From Zea mays (taxonomy: Eukaryota > Streptophyta > Magnoliopsida > Poales > Poaceae), in the NCBI RefSeq assembly GCF_902167145.1, contig NC_050103.1:30868001-30932000 (forward strand): a stretch of DNA of 64,000 nucleotides, given 5' to 3'. Shown here one piece after another: positions 10,973 to 21,631 of the stretch (the stretch's first letter is position 1; every line of letters starts with the position of its first letter). Both the position numbers and the translations under genes were made by a program. The notes under the pieces are model-generated. The model worked only from the letters and a program-made list of their open reading frames with translations, had not been told where the DNA came from and searched no databases.

Positions 10973-12934
10973 GCAATGAATATGTATGTCATGATTATGC
11001 AGGATTTAATAACATTATGCTAAAGGAAGAAAAACTAAGTTAGTTGGCAACTTAGGGTTTCTTGGTCATACGTGGCTTTTAGTGGTTTATGCTTATCACT
11101 CTAGGTTTAGGTTTTGTTAAGGATAAGCATAGTGGATTGGTATTTCCTTTATATATTTCAGTGGACAATTTACAAAGGGTTTTAGGATGACACTAATTTC
11201 CATTATTCATTTTCCCTTTCTTTATTTTCTATTTATGAATTCTAGTGTAGGTTTGAACTACAACAGTGAATTAACTTTTTCCAAAAATTCTGTAAAAATT
11301 ACAGTGGCTTGCCATTGGTCAATATAGCCTGTTCTAGGAATTTGAGGTTCAAAATAAAAAGGCTATGCTTTAGACAAAAATAACAAAAGTTGTGTAAATG
11401 GGCCACTTTGTACTACAACTCTTAACTAGGGGTGGGTTCTGTCCTAAGGGTTATTTTTGTTGGCATCTAATAGTAATAACAAGCTTCTGTGCCAAAAATC
11501 ACAGAAAGCTAAGGGATGGTTATTTAGTTGTGAGTTTCCAAAGCTTAATGTCAAAATGGCACTTTCCACTACCTTGTTATTTGAAAAATGTCAAACAGCA
11601 AATTTCATATTTTTCCTATGTTCTTCATAACAAAATACTAACTATCCCAAGGGTTGGGGTGTTTTCACCTTGGGGTTATTTTTGTAGGGTTTTTCTAAGT
11701 TTTTCTTGTTTTCTTAAAATAAAAGGTATCCTATTTATTTTATACTAAACCAGGGTATACTAAATTTTTCTAGTAAACTACATTGAATAAGTACCCTAAC
11801 AAAAATAGGGGTGCCCCCTGGTTCCTTAATTAAATCACCTTTCCTATTTTCTTTAAATTTAAGCATAATGTGAAATAAATGGCAAACTTTACCTTAATGG
11901 GGTGTACAGAGGGGTTTATTATTTTTAAATAGGTCAGTAGGTGGTCATGTACTTCTCCAAATTTTCTTAACCTCAGTTAAATAGTGCAACTATTTTTCTT
12001 TCTATTATTTAGCTTTTGGCCAAAACAATAATTAAATCAGAACCCTAAAGTTTTCTGTAGCACTTAGGGGTTTTATATTTTTCTTAAGTAGTTTATATTA
12101 TTTAAGATCTGGCAAAATTGGTTTGACTCAGTTTAGATGAATAAAACATAAGATATGAATTATTCAAGTTCTGTTTTAAATTTTAAATCCAATTTAATAA
12201 AAGGTTTCCTAGAAAACCACTTTGCACTGAAGTCCTCGGGTTATTTCCAAACTAACTCTCTCAGTTATACCCCCACGCTACTATTCATCTGAGTCATTGA
12301 CAATGCGCAAAACCCCCTAGCTTTCACTTCTTCTCCCCCGCGGTCCCTCCCTAGGTTTAAACAGTACCCGCGAGAAAGAAAAGGGCGGCGCGGCTTACCG
12401 GCAGCGAGAGAGGTCCGGCGAGGAGCGGGGTTGGCTCCGGGAGGTTCTGACGGTCACAATGGTGTACGGCTCGACGGCGGGGGTGGCCGGAATCGTCCGG
12501 TCCACGTGCGCAGGCGGGTGCTCTCGTCGGTGCCGGGTGTTCCGGCCAAACCACGGCGATCTAGTTCAATCCAGTGGCACGGTGAGCTTCACGGGGTGAT
12601 GTAGAGGCTATCTGTGCATTGAATCAAAAAATGGCGCAGTGACTTACCCGGTCCACGTGCGCCGGCGGGGTTCTGAACTCCGGCGAGCACGATTCCGCTA
12701 TTTTGGTGGCGCGGGTCCTCGGTTCAAGCTCGTGCAAGCTTCACGGCCTCCCAGGGAAGCTATCCGAGGGCTTGGATCAAGCGGAGGAGGGCGGAAAAGG
12801 GGTTGGCCACGGTGGTTGCCCTCGGGCGGCTCTGGCGGTTCGCGGGGAGGTCGCCGGAGCTATGGGCGAGCTCGGGGGAGTTAGGCGTGGTACGGAGGAG
12901 GCAATGGGGAAGGCAGCCGGGCACTGGGACGGGC

Positions 12935-12940
12935 TTTATA
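12935..12940 (-). promoter_or_regulatory. TATA box of copy A LTR
   Basis: The minus strand reads tataaagcccgtccc. The same box sits at matching positions in copy C (55005-55010) and both LTRs of copy B (28888-28893 and 39508-39513). It is followed by a GC-rich leader, as in many long plant LTRs. It implies a U3 of roughly 0.9 kb and an R plus U5 of roughly 3.4 kb. Confidence 0.8.
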
Positions 12941-13805
12941 GTCGTGGCGCGGGCGTGGTCACGGGCGGCCGCGGGCGCGCGGGGGTTCGCGCACGGGCGT
13001 GCTCTGAGCGCGCCCCCGAGTGTCAGCCCGCGTCGAACACGTGGGAGCTCGCTTCTGCCATGGTTCAACGGCGGATTTGAGCACCTTAGCGTGCGTATCT
13101 TGGCAAAACCACTGTGTACGGTCTCTTCCCTGCTCCATATCCTACCTTTTTGCTGTGAGTTCCAAGCCAAGATACGTTCGGGGTAGGGAGATAGAGGGGT
13201 GAGAAGTTGCCTATGTCATAGCTGTCCAAACCGGGACAAAGGCTATGCCAAGTCGTGTCAAACGACTTAGGGTAGGTGTCAACTTTCTCCAGGGCATTCT
13301 AGGGGTAATTTTGCGCCACTTTGTCAATTGGGTCGAAGTGTTTTGAAGTTTGAATGAGGGTGAACATGTGTGATCTTTGCCAAAGGTTAGTTTTGGACTT
13401 AGACAATTTCTGATTTTTCTTTCATGCTCAACCCTTTGGTGAAACTTTTGGGGTTTTTCTGAAATCTTTTTGGGGTTACTTTCTTACTATTATTTGTAGG
13501 TTATTAAGTGTACTACAACTTTTATATTTGGCCCAAGCCATGATCATAAGGTTTTTATGACCTTTTGGTCATACTTTCTTATAGGGTTTCCATGGTCTAA
13601 AGGGGTTTGCATTAGGGTTTTGGGCAATTCTCCACTTTAGAGATGCATGATAGGTTAAGGTATGACATCTAAGATGGGTTGCACTTGCTTAGGATTTGAA
13701 ATTCTAAGTTTGATGTACTTTGCTCAAACTAACCCACATGTGATAGTAGGTTTAAATGGTGTAGCCCTGGGTGGACACCCTGAGTAACACCTAGGGTGTT
13801 ACAGA

Positions 13806-14267
13806 TGTCACGGGAGCGGGAAGCTCAGTGGTGGTTGAGTAATGTGTTATTTCTATTTCTTTGGGAAAAACCCTAAAAGTGCTGCCTTTCTCTGAGAAAA
13901 AGAACAGTGACTTCAACTCCACCATATAAAGCATGTATGATATAGGTCCCCTTCTCTTTACGGGAGCGGGATGGGCTTGCGGAATACCTAGTGTATTCAC
14001 CCAGTTTTATTTATGTTTTTCAGCATTTGAAGACTTCTTTTCTGCTATGCTTGATTGAGGGGGCTGTGTCTGCATCCAGTTCTTCCTATGGCTTGGGCTA
14101 GTTTATCTTCTACTGTGCTTTGTATTTCTGGCTCTCTCGAGCATGTACCCTGGTATTGTAATAACATTCATTAAACTCTGTACTATTTGAAGTAAGGAAT
14201 GTGATTACTAGCCTCCTGGGACTAGTAATTGTATCACATTTGAGTCCCAAAGGATCGGGACGCTTCA
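13806..14267 (+). mobile_element. Short insertion Y, probably a solo LTR
   Basis: This block lies between the outer edge of copy A and the C-terminal end of the antisense ORF of X, which it truncates. On the plus strand it starts tgtcacggg and ends gacgcttca, so it has TG and CA ends and about 462 bp. The right flank is tgatg (14268-14272). The left flank is ambiguous because copy A begins at once. If Y starts two bases later (tcacggg), the preceding gatg would match the right flank tgatg except for its first base, but the end would then not be canonical. There is no ORF of note. Confidence 0.6.
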
Positions 14268-14272
14268 TGATG

Positions 14273-15110
14273 TCTTTACGAATTCCAAAATAATGTCTAA
14301 CACGCTAGCCATTCTACTTTTTCTTGGAGTCACCGTGGAAACACTTGATGGCTTCGACAGTCCTATTGTAGCTGGTGGGCTCAACACCCTCAATTGATAT
14401 GCTGCCTTCTCTAATTTCGGCTCTTCGGGCGGGTCTGTGCTAGATTAGATCGACATAGCAGGACTTGATTCTGGGGCAGAAGGGACGACTTCTACACGTT
14501 CAATTAGCTTTGGCACATCGACCGTCTCAATGCGTCTCGGTCTACGTGTCAAGACCTTCACTTTCTTTGCCTTCGGCGCACTAGAAGATGCTAAAGCTAC
14601 AGTTTTTCTTTTCCCCTTTTGTTTCCGAATAGGAATGCAGTAATGAGGGTAAATAAACCCGATAACATCAAAACCCTATTTAGCCTCTTTTTTCCTCGAG
14701 CGCCGAAGGTGACTATCATAGCTTCGTCTTCAACCCTTGAGTAGGCCCCAAGCAGCTCATCACTTGTTGCCTCTATAGCATCTAACCAGTCATCATTTGG
14801 TTCATCAAATTGACTTATGTATCGGAAGGTATACTTGAGATAGACCAGGCCATTTTGGCAGGAGCCAGTGGCAGCCTCCTTCGGCATTTCCCATCCACTT
14901 GCAAGAGGCCATACTCTGTAAGCAATGTGCTCTTGAACCAAGTCTCTTGTGCCAATATAGGTGCACACTATGTTGAAAGCTGCCTCACATGCTTGCATGT
15001 CATTCCCAATGTGTGGCCTCCTAATGCCGAAGCGAGACCATATAGGGCGTTGAATAATCCCTTTCACATCCTCCCTCCAATCCAGGTCGTTCTTCACATA
15101 AAACCACTAT
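14273..15110 (-). pseudogene. Antisense ORF of X, C-terminal part (Transposase_28-like)
   Basis: Continues the protein begun at 41030 after removal of copy B. It has WFYVKNDLDW at the break, then GIIQRPIWSRFGIRRP, YIGTRDLVQEHIAYRVWPL and FDEPNDDWLDAIEATSDELL. These match my recollection of the cereal family named 'putative gypsy type transposon' (PF04195, Transposase_28), which has no proven activity. Lesions: a 1-base loss near 14672 (after KKRLNRV) and a TAA stop at 14445-14447. The low-complexity basic tail (KAKKVKVLTRRPRR) is still legible to about 14273, where Y begins. The natural C-terminus is therefore missing here. Confidence 0.75.
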
Positions 15111-16107
15111 TGTGGCGGAACCGCCCGAATTATTCCAACTTAAGTGCCTAAGTCCCGCCTTAGAGGCTAGACCACACTTAAATGGGAATAACACGTCAGT
15201 CCCTCGGATCTAGTCCGACGAGGCCACTAACAGGATCAAGTACCACGTACTCACTTGATGGTGAGGCACAGAGCAAATACAATAAAGCATAAAACCATAC
15301 ATTGAGGAATATTAAATTTATTACATCATCATCGGAGTTTTAGCAAAAGTAGTCGTCATTGTTCGGAATGCAGCGGAATAAAACTAATGATAAATAAACA
15401 GAGAGATGGGGAAGCCTGTCCCATCACTCCTCATGCTCCTCCTCAGTCGAGGTAGGGTCCCACTCGACTGTCCAGCCCGGTGGCAAGATGGACGGCCAAG
15501 TCACTCCAGCAACCATGTCCTCTAGAGAACCTGTAAAATTATGCCACAAGCAAGGCTGAGTATACTAATACTCAGCTAGACTTACCCGGTGTGAGGAGTC
15601 TACTCCTCTACCTCTAGACATGCAGTTGTTTGGCTGAGGGGTTTGGTTGCCAAAAGCACTAGCTGAGTCTAAAAATCAAGTTTTAGCTTTGTCAACTTTT
15701 AGTGTGACTCTCTTAAGACTAAATGTGTACTATCTACTCATTCATGGTATCAAGCAATTTAGCAATCAACATCTTTTGCCACATCATCACATTTCCACTT
15801 GTTACTCAATGCAGTACAATGGATCAAGCAGTCTCATTAGCTGCGAGAAGCAGATGATTCGAATCGAGTTTTTATCCTTGCAAGGTAAACCTAAACACAC
15901 GACGTGGCGAGGCACTCCGTCCCCACACACATCAACCGTCCCCATCGATTCCCCGTCAGCAGATCAGGGCTCACCGCATTCGCGTACAATGCCTCACTGA
16001 CCCCGACTGCCGTCGTGCAGTGACCGCACTTGTACCCACCATAACTGGTATGGGAGACCACGTCTCAGGTCGCGTGAGGGGTAAAGTCCACTGCCAGGTT
16101 CAATAAG

Positions 16108-17377
16108 TGAAGGATTACGGGGAGGCTACGCTAGCGCAAAACAAAATTTTCAACCCCATAATACCAAGAACTCCTGCGGTTATAGGTCATAGAATTACCA
16201 CTAGACGCGCAGAGCAGCGGAAGACGTCTCGATGTAGACGAACGCGTCGAGCAGTGCCGTGCAGTCGTCGGCGTCCTTCACGTCCTCGCACGGTTCGTCC
16301 TAGTGCTCCAGATGCAGCACCTTCGAGGTATCCACACGTACAGGGAGGAAGCACCGCGTACCGAACTGCTAGGTTCGCGATGGTGGCTTGGCGGGGGCGG
16401 GAGGCGAGCGGTTACTCGTTTGCTGGTGGCCAATTAGGTTAAACCTAACCGCGCCCCCGCCCCTCATTATATAGGCGTTATGGTGGGCTTCTAACACCGA
16501 GGCCCATCAGTAACCCTAAAGCCCAGTCTAATCTCGGATCTAATCCGAGTTAGGCTTCCTTCCCCTTAAGTGTGTGACCCTATAGGTTCACGTACAAATA
16601 GACATAGCCCGAGTACTATTACTTGGCCCAATAATTGACAGCGGCCTCTAGCAAGACATGTCAACTCCTATGCGCACGTAAAGATCATATCAGACGAACC
16701 ATTGCAACATTACGTACATGCCGTTCCCTTTGTCTCACGATATTTGGTCTGGCTCTAAGCTGACCTCTCTTTCTCGATACTGTGAATTGGAATCCTTTCA
16801 ATGGTTAACTCTTCACCCTAGCACGGCCATGCATTTCTTGATCCAATCACTCGAGGGGCCCAGAGATATCTCTCTCACAAAGAGGGGGACAAATTCCATC
16901 TTGACTGACCATGCCTCACAGCATGCTTCCTGACAAACCCAAAACTACCTTTATAACTACCCAGTTACGGAATAGCGTTTGATAGTCCCTAAGTAAGTCA
17001 ATTCACATCTTGAGAACATGCGACAATCTCAGGTCTAAGGATACATTATTCATGTTGCAAAAAGAGAACTATATTACAATATCTCACGTTGGGTCGGTCC
17101 AGCCTCATGTCATACATGCGCCCACATTATTAGTTTAACATCTCCATGTTCATGACTTGTGAAATGTAGTCATCAACTAATACATATGCTAGTCATCGAC
17201 TCTGACTAGGGACATCATTTAGAATAACCATATAAGTAAAGAATCTCACAAACAATTCACATAATTGCTAATCAATACAAGGTGCCTTCCATGGATATTC
17301 AATTAAGCAATATATATATCATGGATACAAAGAAATATGCTCATCTCTATGATTATCTCTAGGGCATATTTCTAACA
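16108..17377 (-). repeat. 3' LTR of the copia element
   Basis: On the minus strand it begins tgttagaaatatgccctag and ends ccttca. A purine-rich tract (aagtgggagac, 17378-17388 read on the minus strand) lies just outside it. A TATA-like ctatataatg sits at about 16465-16474. The short plus-strand ORFs within it are incidental. Confidence 0.94.
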
Positions 17378-17397
17378 GTCTCCCACTTGCACTAGAG

Positions 17398-19038
17398 TTA
17401 ATCTAGAAGATATCTAATACCCATAGATCTCATGTGTGCCTCATGCTTAGGTTGTGGAAGAGGTTTTGTCAAAGGATCAGCAACATTCAAATCCATATGT
17501 ATTTTGCATATCTTTATCTCACCCCGCCTAATGAATTCCCGTATGAGGTGAAACTTCTGCAGTACGTGTTTGTTTTTCTGGTGGTTCCTTGGCTCCTTAG
17601 CTTGCGCAATAGCCCCATTGTTGTCGCAGTAGAGGTTCAATGGACTAGAAGCATTAGGAAACACACCAAGCTCGATGAGGAACTTTCTTATCCAAACACC
17701 TTCTTTCGCAGATTCAGAAGCTACAATGTACTCGGCTTCTGTTGTAGAATCAGTCACAGTCTCCTGTTTGGAACTCTTCCAACTAACAGCACCACCATTT
17801 ATTGTGAACACAAAACCTGATTGCGATTTTAACTCGTCTGGGTCAGTTTGGAAGCTAGCATCGGTGTAACCAGTTACAACGAGCTCCTCCTTACCCCCAT
17901 ATACCAGGAACATATCTTTAGTCCTTCTTAAATACTTAAGAATGCCTTTTACCGCTGTCCAGTGATCCTCACCTGGATCAGCCTGGTACCTACTCGTAGC
18001 ACTTATAGCGTATGAAACATCTGGGCGTGTACTTATCATGGCATACATGATTGATCCAATTGCCGAGGCGTATGGTACCTTACTCATGCGCTCCCGCTCA
18101 TTAGCCGTCGCAGGACATTACATCTGGCTAAGGTGTTTACCATGTGACATAGGTATGAACCCTTTCTTGGACTGTTCCATGTTGAACCGTTTCAAAACCT
18201 TGTCAATGTACGTATCTTGACTTAATCCTATAAGCCTCTTCGACCTATCTCTATAGATCCTTATGCCCAAAATATATGCTGCTTCCCCTAAGTCCTTCAT
18301 AGAAAAACTCTTTTTCAGTGAAGCCTTGACGGACTCCAGCATTGGAATGTCATTCCCAATCAATAATATGTCATCCACATACAAGATCAGAAATACAACA
18401 ATGCTCCCACTTTCCTTCTTGTAAACACAAGCTTCTTCTTCATTCTGATGAAAACCAAGCCCTTTGATCACTTCATCAAAACGAATGTTCCAACTCCGAG
18501 ATGCTTGCTTCAACCCATAAATGGATTTCTGAAGTTTGCATATCTTTCCAGCATTGATCGGATCGACAAAACCCTCGGGCTGTATCATATACACGTCCTC
18601 ATCTAGGTTTCCATTAAGGAAAGCTGTTTTGACATCCATCTGCCAAATCTCATAATCGAAATATGCGGCAATAGCTAGAATGATCCGAATAGATTTAAGC
18701 ATCGCTACTGGCGAGAATGTCTCGTTTATAGATCCATTTGCATTCTATGGGTCTAACCCCATCAGGCGGGTCAACCAAGTTCCAAACTTGATTTTCTCCC
18801 ATGGAATCTATCTCGGATCTCATGGCGACTTGCCATTTCTCGGAATCTGGGTCCATCATCGCTTCTGCATATGTTGCAGGTTCGTCGTTGTCTAACAACA
18901 ACACTTCCCCATTGCCCAACAATAGCACTTCTCCTCGTGCCTCGTGAAGCCTTGCTGACCTTCGTGGTTGTGGTGGTGATTCTCTTGCCATAGACGTCTC
19001 AACTTGTTCTGCTACATTAGCTTCACTTGTTGAATCTT
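17398..19038 (-). pseudogene. Copia RT and RNase H
   Basis: Carboxyl half of the copia polyprotein. Visible: RRSARLHEARGE linker, RT with MDVKTAFLNGNL and LYVDDILLIGND, then RNase H with WKSSKQETVTDSTTEAEY and the end VADPLTKPLP. Two lesions are seen. At about 18724 the text passes from WIYK straight to ETFSPVAML in another frame, so roughly 25 RT residues (the segment that usually contains KARLVAKGY) are deleted with loss of frame. A TAA stop separates 18118 from 18087, just before NERERMSKVPY. It ends naturally at 17398. At 19038 the frame is cut by S2 and resumes at 21632. Confidence 0.93.
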
Positions 19039-21626
19039 TGTAATATCCCAAAAAAAATGTTGCCAAAGGTTTATCTTCGGTGCGTGGATGTGGGGAAAGA
19101 GTTGTGGGCCGTTGGATGCAAAGTCAAGAGACATCTGAGGCGTCGTTTCTTTTTCCCACAAAACCCTAGTGGTCGCCCCCTTATTTTCCCCTTTTCTTGG
19201 CCGCCAACCCCCCCTTTTCCCCACCCTTGGCCGCCCCTCCCCCTTCCCCTTGCAGCCACCCTCCACTACTTCCTCCTCCCTCTAGATCTCCCCCCACGCA
19301 GCAAGGATCGAGAAGAGGAGGGGCAAGATGGATTGAAGAGGAAGAGAGGATCAAGGAGATGTTCTACCCCCATCTCTTGCAGATTTTCTTGGGGAAACCC
19401 TAGGTAAGGATAGGATCCTTGTTCCTCCCTATAATTATATGCTTTTGGAGGTTGTGGATCATGTGGATTGAAGGATTAGAGGTTGGATTAGATGTGGGCT
19501 TAGGTTTTGATCTCGAATTTAATTTCTGCAGAATGACAGATTCGACAGTTTCTGTTCATGTCAGTTTTCCGTGGTCTTAGTGGCCTCAAAAAATAAAAAG
19601 TCTATATATGAGTCGTAGATAATTTGTAGATCTTTCCGTGGCCGCGAAGAACACCTCAATCGGACATCAGAACAGAAAGTTATGACAGTTTGCTTATAGC
19701 AGTTTTTCAGTCTCATAATTCTGTGCAGAATCTGTTCTCTTAAGAGTTAGGCAATTTTATCAACAGAATTAAACTGTGGGTTAGTAAAAGAAGTTGTAGA
19801 TAATTTCATAAGCTTTCCAGATTGTTAAAGAGTGCATTCATATGATTTGTGAAACTCCAGTTATGTTTGTTTTACTGTGGCTGTTCCTGTTTGTCTAACA
19901 AAAATGAGTGGGTCTGTTCACTGGTGGGTTTCATCTAGTAAATGGCCAAATTGGCTCTTCCAACTATGGAGACTTTTGTAGAGGGATAAAAGTTCTTACC
20001 TCCAACATAATTGCATAATTTTTGGTTCAGTAGTTTGGGAGATATCGAATTTTAAAGTTAACCATACTGCTGTCTAAAACAGATACAGTCAGTTATCTTG
20101 TCAGATGTTTTAGAACTTGTAGATGGCAGAATTTAATTATCCATTGAATACTGAAGTTGTAGAGTATTTTGTGTAGATACTCCTAGAGTATTTGTTTGAT
20201 ATCACCGCTGTTTTAATTTTAAAGATACAAAATTAACAAACAGCGCTGCTGCTGTATGGCATGTGGTTCAGGGTGGGAGTCTTTCCACTGGGTCTTGGTT
20301 TCAAGTGTAGGAGTGTTTTGTTGATTGATGGCAAATGTTTGTGAAATATTTGTACTAAGTTTTATGCCCACTAGCAGGTGGCTATACTCCAGATCATGTC
20401 TAGTACATTTCTTCTTCTTCGATGAAGGCAAGTGAATGTAGCGGTGGTTGCTTCCGTTCTGACCTGTTATTTCTATTGCCTACACTCTAATATTCAGAAG
20501 TATTGGATTCTTTCATAATTGGACTCTATGGTGATGCTTTACTTGCTTGCATTATACTGATGCTCAATCATATATTGATGATGATTATGATTCGAGTATG
20601 ATTCATGAGATTAATTCACACCCTGAAGGTAAATGAAGTATTATTTGAGGTTGGTATTGTATCTGAAGGTAAATGAAGTATTATTTGAGGTTGGTATTGT
20701 ATCTGAAGGTAAATAAAGTATTATTTGAGGTTTGTATTGTATCTGAAGGAAGTGAAGGTTATTGATAAATGCAGCATGCCATATACATTGCATGACTCAT
20801 TTGCATCTGAAGTTTTGTCGTGACCTATGGTCCGACCGTACCGGTATAATTTAGCATCGTACGTTGCCCGAGGAGGGGTACGATGCGGCTTCATACCTTT
20901 AGAGGTATGAAGGCAGAGGACATATGCATTGCATTTATATGCATTCATTGAAGTGATATTTGCAGATGATGTGGTTTTATACTCTCAGAGGTATGAAGAT
21001 AGAGTACCTACACATTGCATTCCTATGCATACATTGAAGTGATATTTGCAGGTATTATTGACGCACGGAAGTGTTATAGAACCTATTGTGGTTGTTCGAG
21101 GAAATGAGATGGTATTGGTTATAGTGGGACTACTGAGTTCCATATCTACAAGTATTTCTGATTTTAATTGTGACTCTTTTAAAATGTTGATGAATTCAAT
21201 TTGTGGTTTAAAGATCTCGTCAAAATTATTCGCTTGCTGAGATGTTTCATCTCACTCTTGCATTACTCAATGCAGGTGCTTGTTGCTCATCAAGGGAAGT
21301 GGGAAGTAGCAGCACATCCACCTTCACTCTTATAATAACACTGCTTAGGCGCAGTCATGATTTAATTAGAAGCTTCTTGTCAAAGGACGTTTGTTTCTAA
21401 CTAGTTGTGCGCACTGGATAATTTAGCTCATGCCGTTATGGTTGTCTTCCCATTGCTAGCAAACTATTAATGTCTATTATGTTTTCTTATCATGATATCT
21501 ATTTATACTTTGTTGCTTCCCCGTTTATGCCATTTTCAAAGGAGATGCTGTCGAAATTTTATATACGAATGTTAGATGTGTAGTTTAGTAGCATTCTGGG
21601 GTGTTTGTGGATCCCGGGGTGTTACA
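19039..21626 (+). mobile_element. Solo LTR S2 inside the copia polyprotein
   Basis: A 2588-bp block starting tgtaatatccc and ending ggtgttaca, flanked by the duplication atctt (19034-19038 and 21627-21631). Removing it with one duplication rejoins the copia frame exactly (GQD then STSEANVAEQ). No gag or pol is present. Orientation is tentative: a C-rich leader (about 19140-19280) and a gcaagtg GC-type donor after gatgaag (about 20424) suggest plus. It holds a 40-bp tandem repeat (20623-20750). Confidence 0.88.
20623..20750 (+). repeat. Tandem repeat, 40-bp unit, three copies plus a partial
   Basis: Units start at 20623, 20663 and 20703, each beginning ctgaaggtaaat and ending attgtat. The third has two substitutions relative to the first. 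A partial fourth starts at 20743. A second, looser pair follows (about 20900-20965 and 20990-21052), both ending aagtgatatttgcagg-like. Confidence 0.9.
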
Positions 21627-21631
21627 ATCTT

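Larger units (their letters stand above)
1..13803 (-). mobile_element. Ty3/gypsy Tekay-like chromovirus, copy A (3' LTR off-window)
   Basis: Minus-strand LTR retrotransposon. In transcript order it shows a 5' LTR (9443-13803), a primer site (9429-9440), a leader broken by solo LTR S1, orf0 (4807-5675), gag-protease-RT-RNase H (1450-4504) and integrase with chromodomain (93-1451). Bases 1-92 match the untranslated tail seen downstream of integrase in copy B, so the polypurine tract and 3' LTR lie left of the window. The chromodomain at the polyprotein end and the LTR length fit the Tekay/Del clade; that assignment rests on recalled family features. This is the least broken of the three copies: one in-frame stop and one frameshift in the polyprotein, plus lesions in orf0. 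Confidence 0.93.
9443..13803 (-). repeat. 5' LTR of copy A (4361 bp)
   Basis: On the minus strand it begins tgtaacacc next to 13804 and ends gccaca next to the primer site. It is close to the copy C LTR (54142-58500, 4359 bp) over its full length and more diverged from copy B LTRs. Contents in transcript order: terminal hairpin (13784-13802), GC-rich promoter and leader (about 12360-13100) with a TATA box, conserved splice donor gggtaagt (about 12642-12650), an AT-rich middle, and a two-exon mini-ORF near the end. Only five bases (gatgt, 13804-13808) are available as a possible target duplication; the partner copy is off-window. Confidence 0.93.

Noticed and set aside
12360..13200. Overlapping ORFs of 60-136 codons on both strands in the GC-rich part of the copy A LTR
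   Set aside because: High GC removes stops in all frames; the frames are not kept equally in copies B and C, and the region is promoter and leader. Same for 28220-29100, 38940-39710 and 54740-55310.
16107..16442. Plus-strand ORFs in the copia LTRs (16107-16442, 25260-25448, 16718-16933, 25724-25939)
   Set aside because: They recur only because the LTR is duplicated; opposite to the element and without a known domain.
19027..19407. Pro-rich plus-strand ORFs at the start of S2
   Set aside because: Composition of a C-rich leader; one of them begins in copia sequence and crosses the insertion boundary, so it cannot be ancestral.
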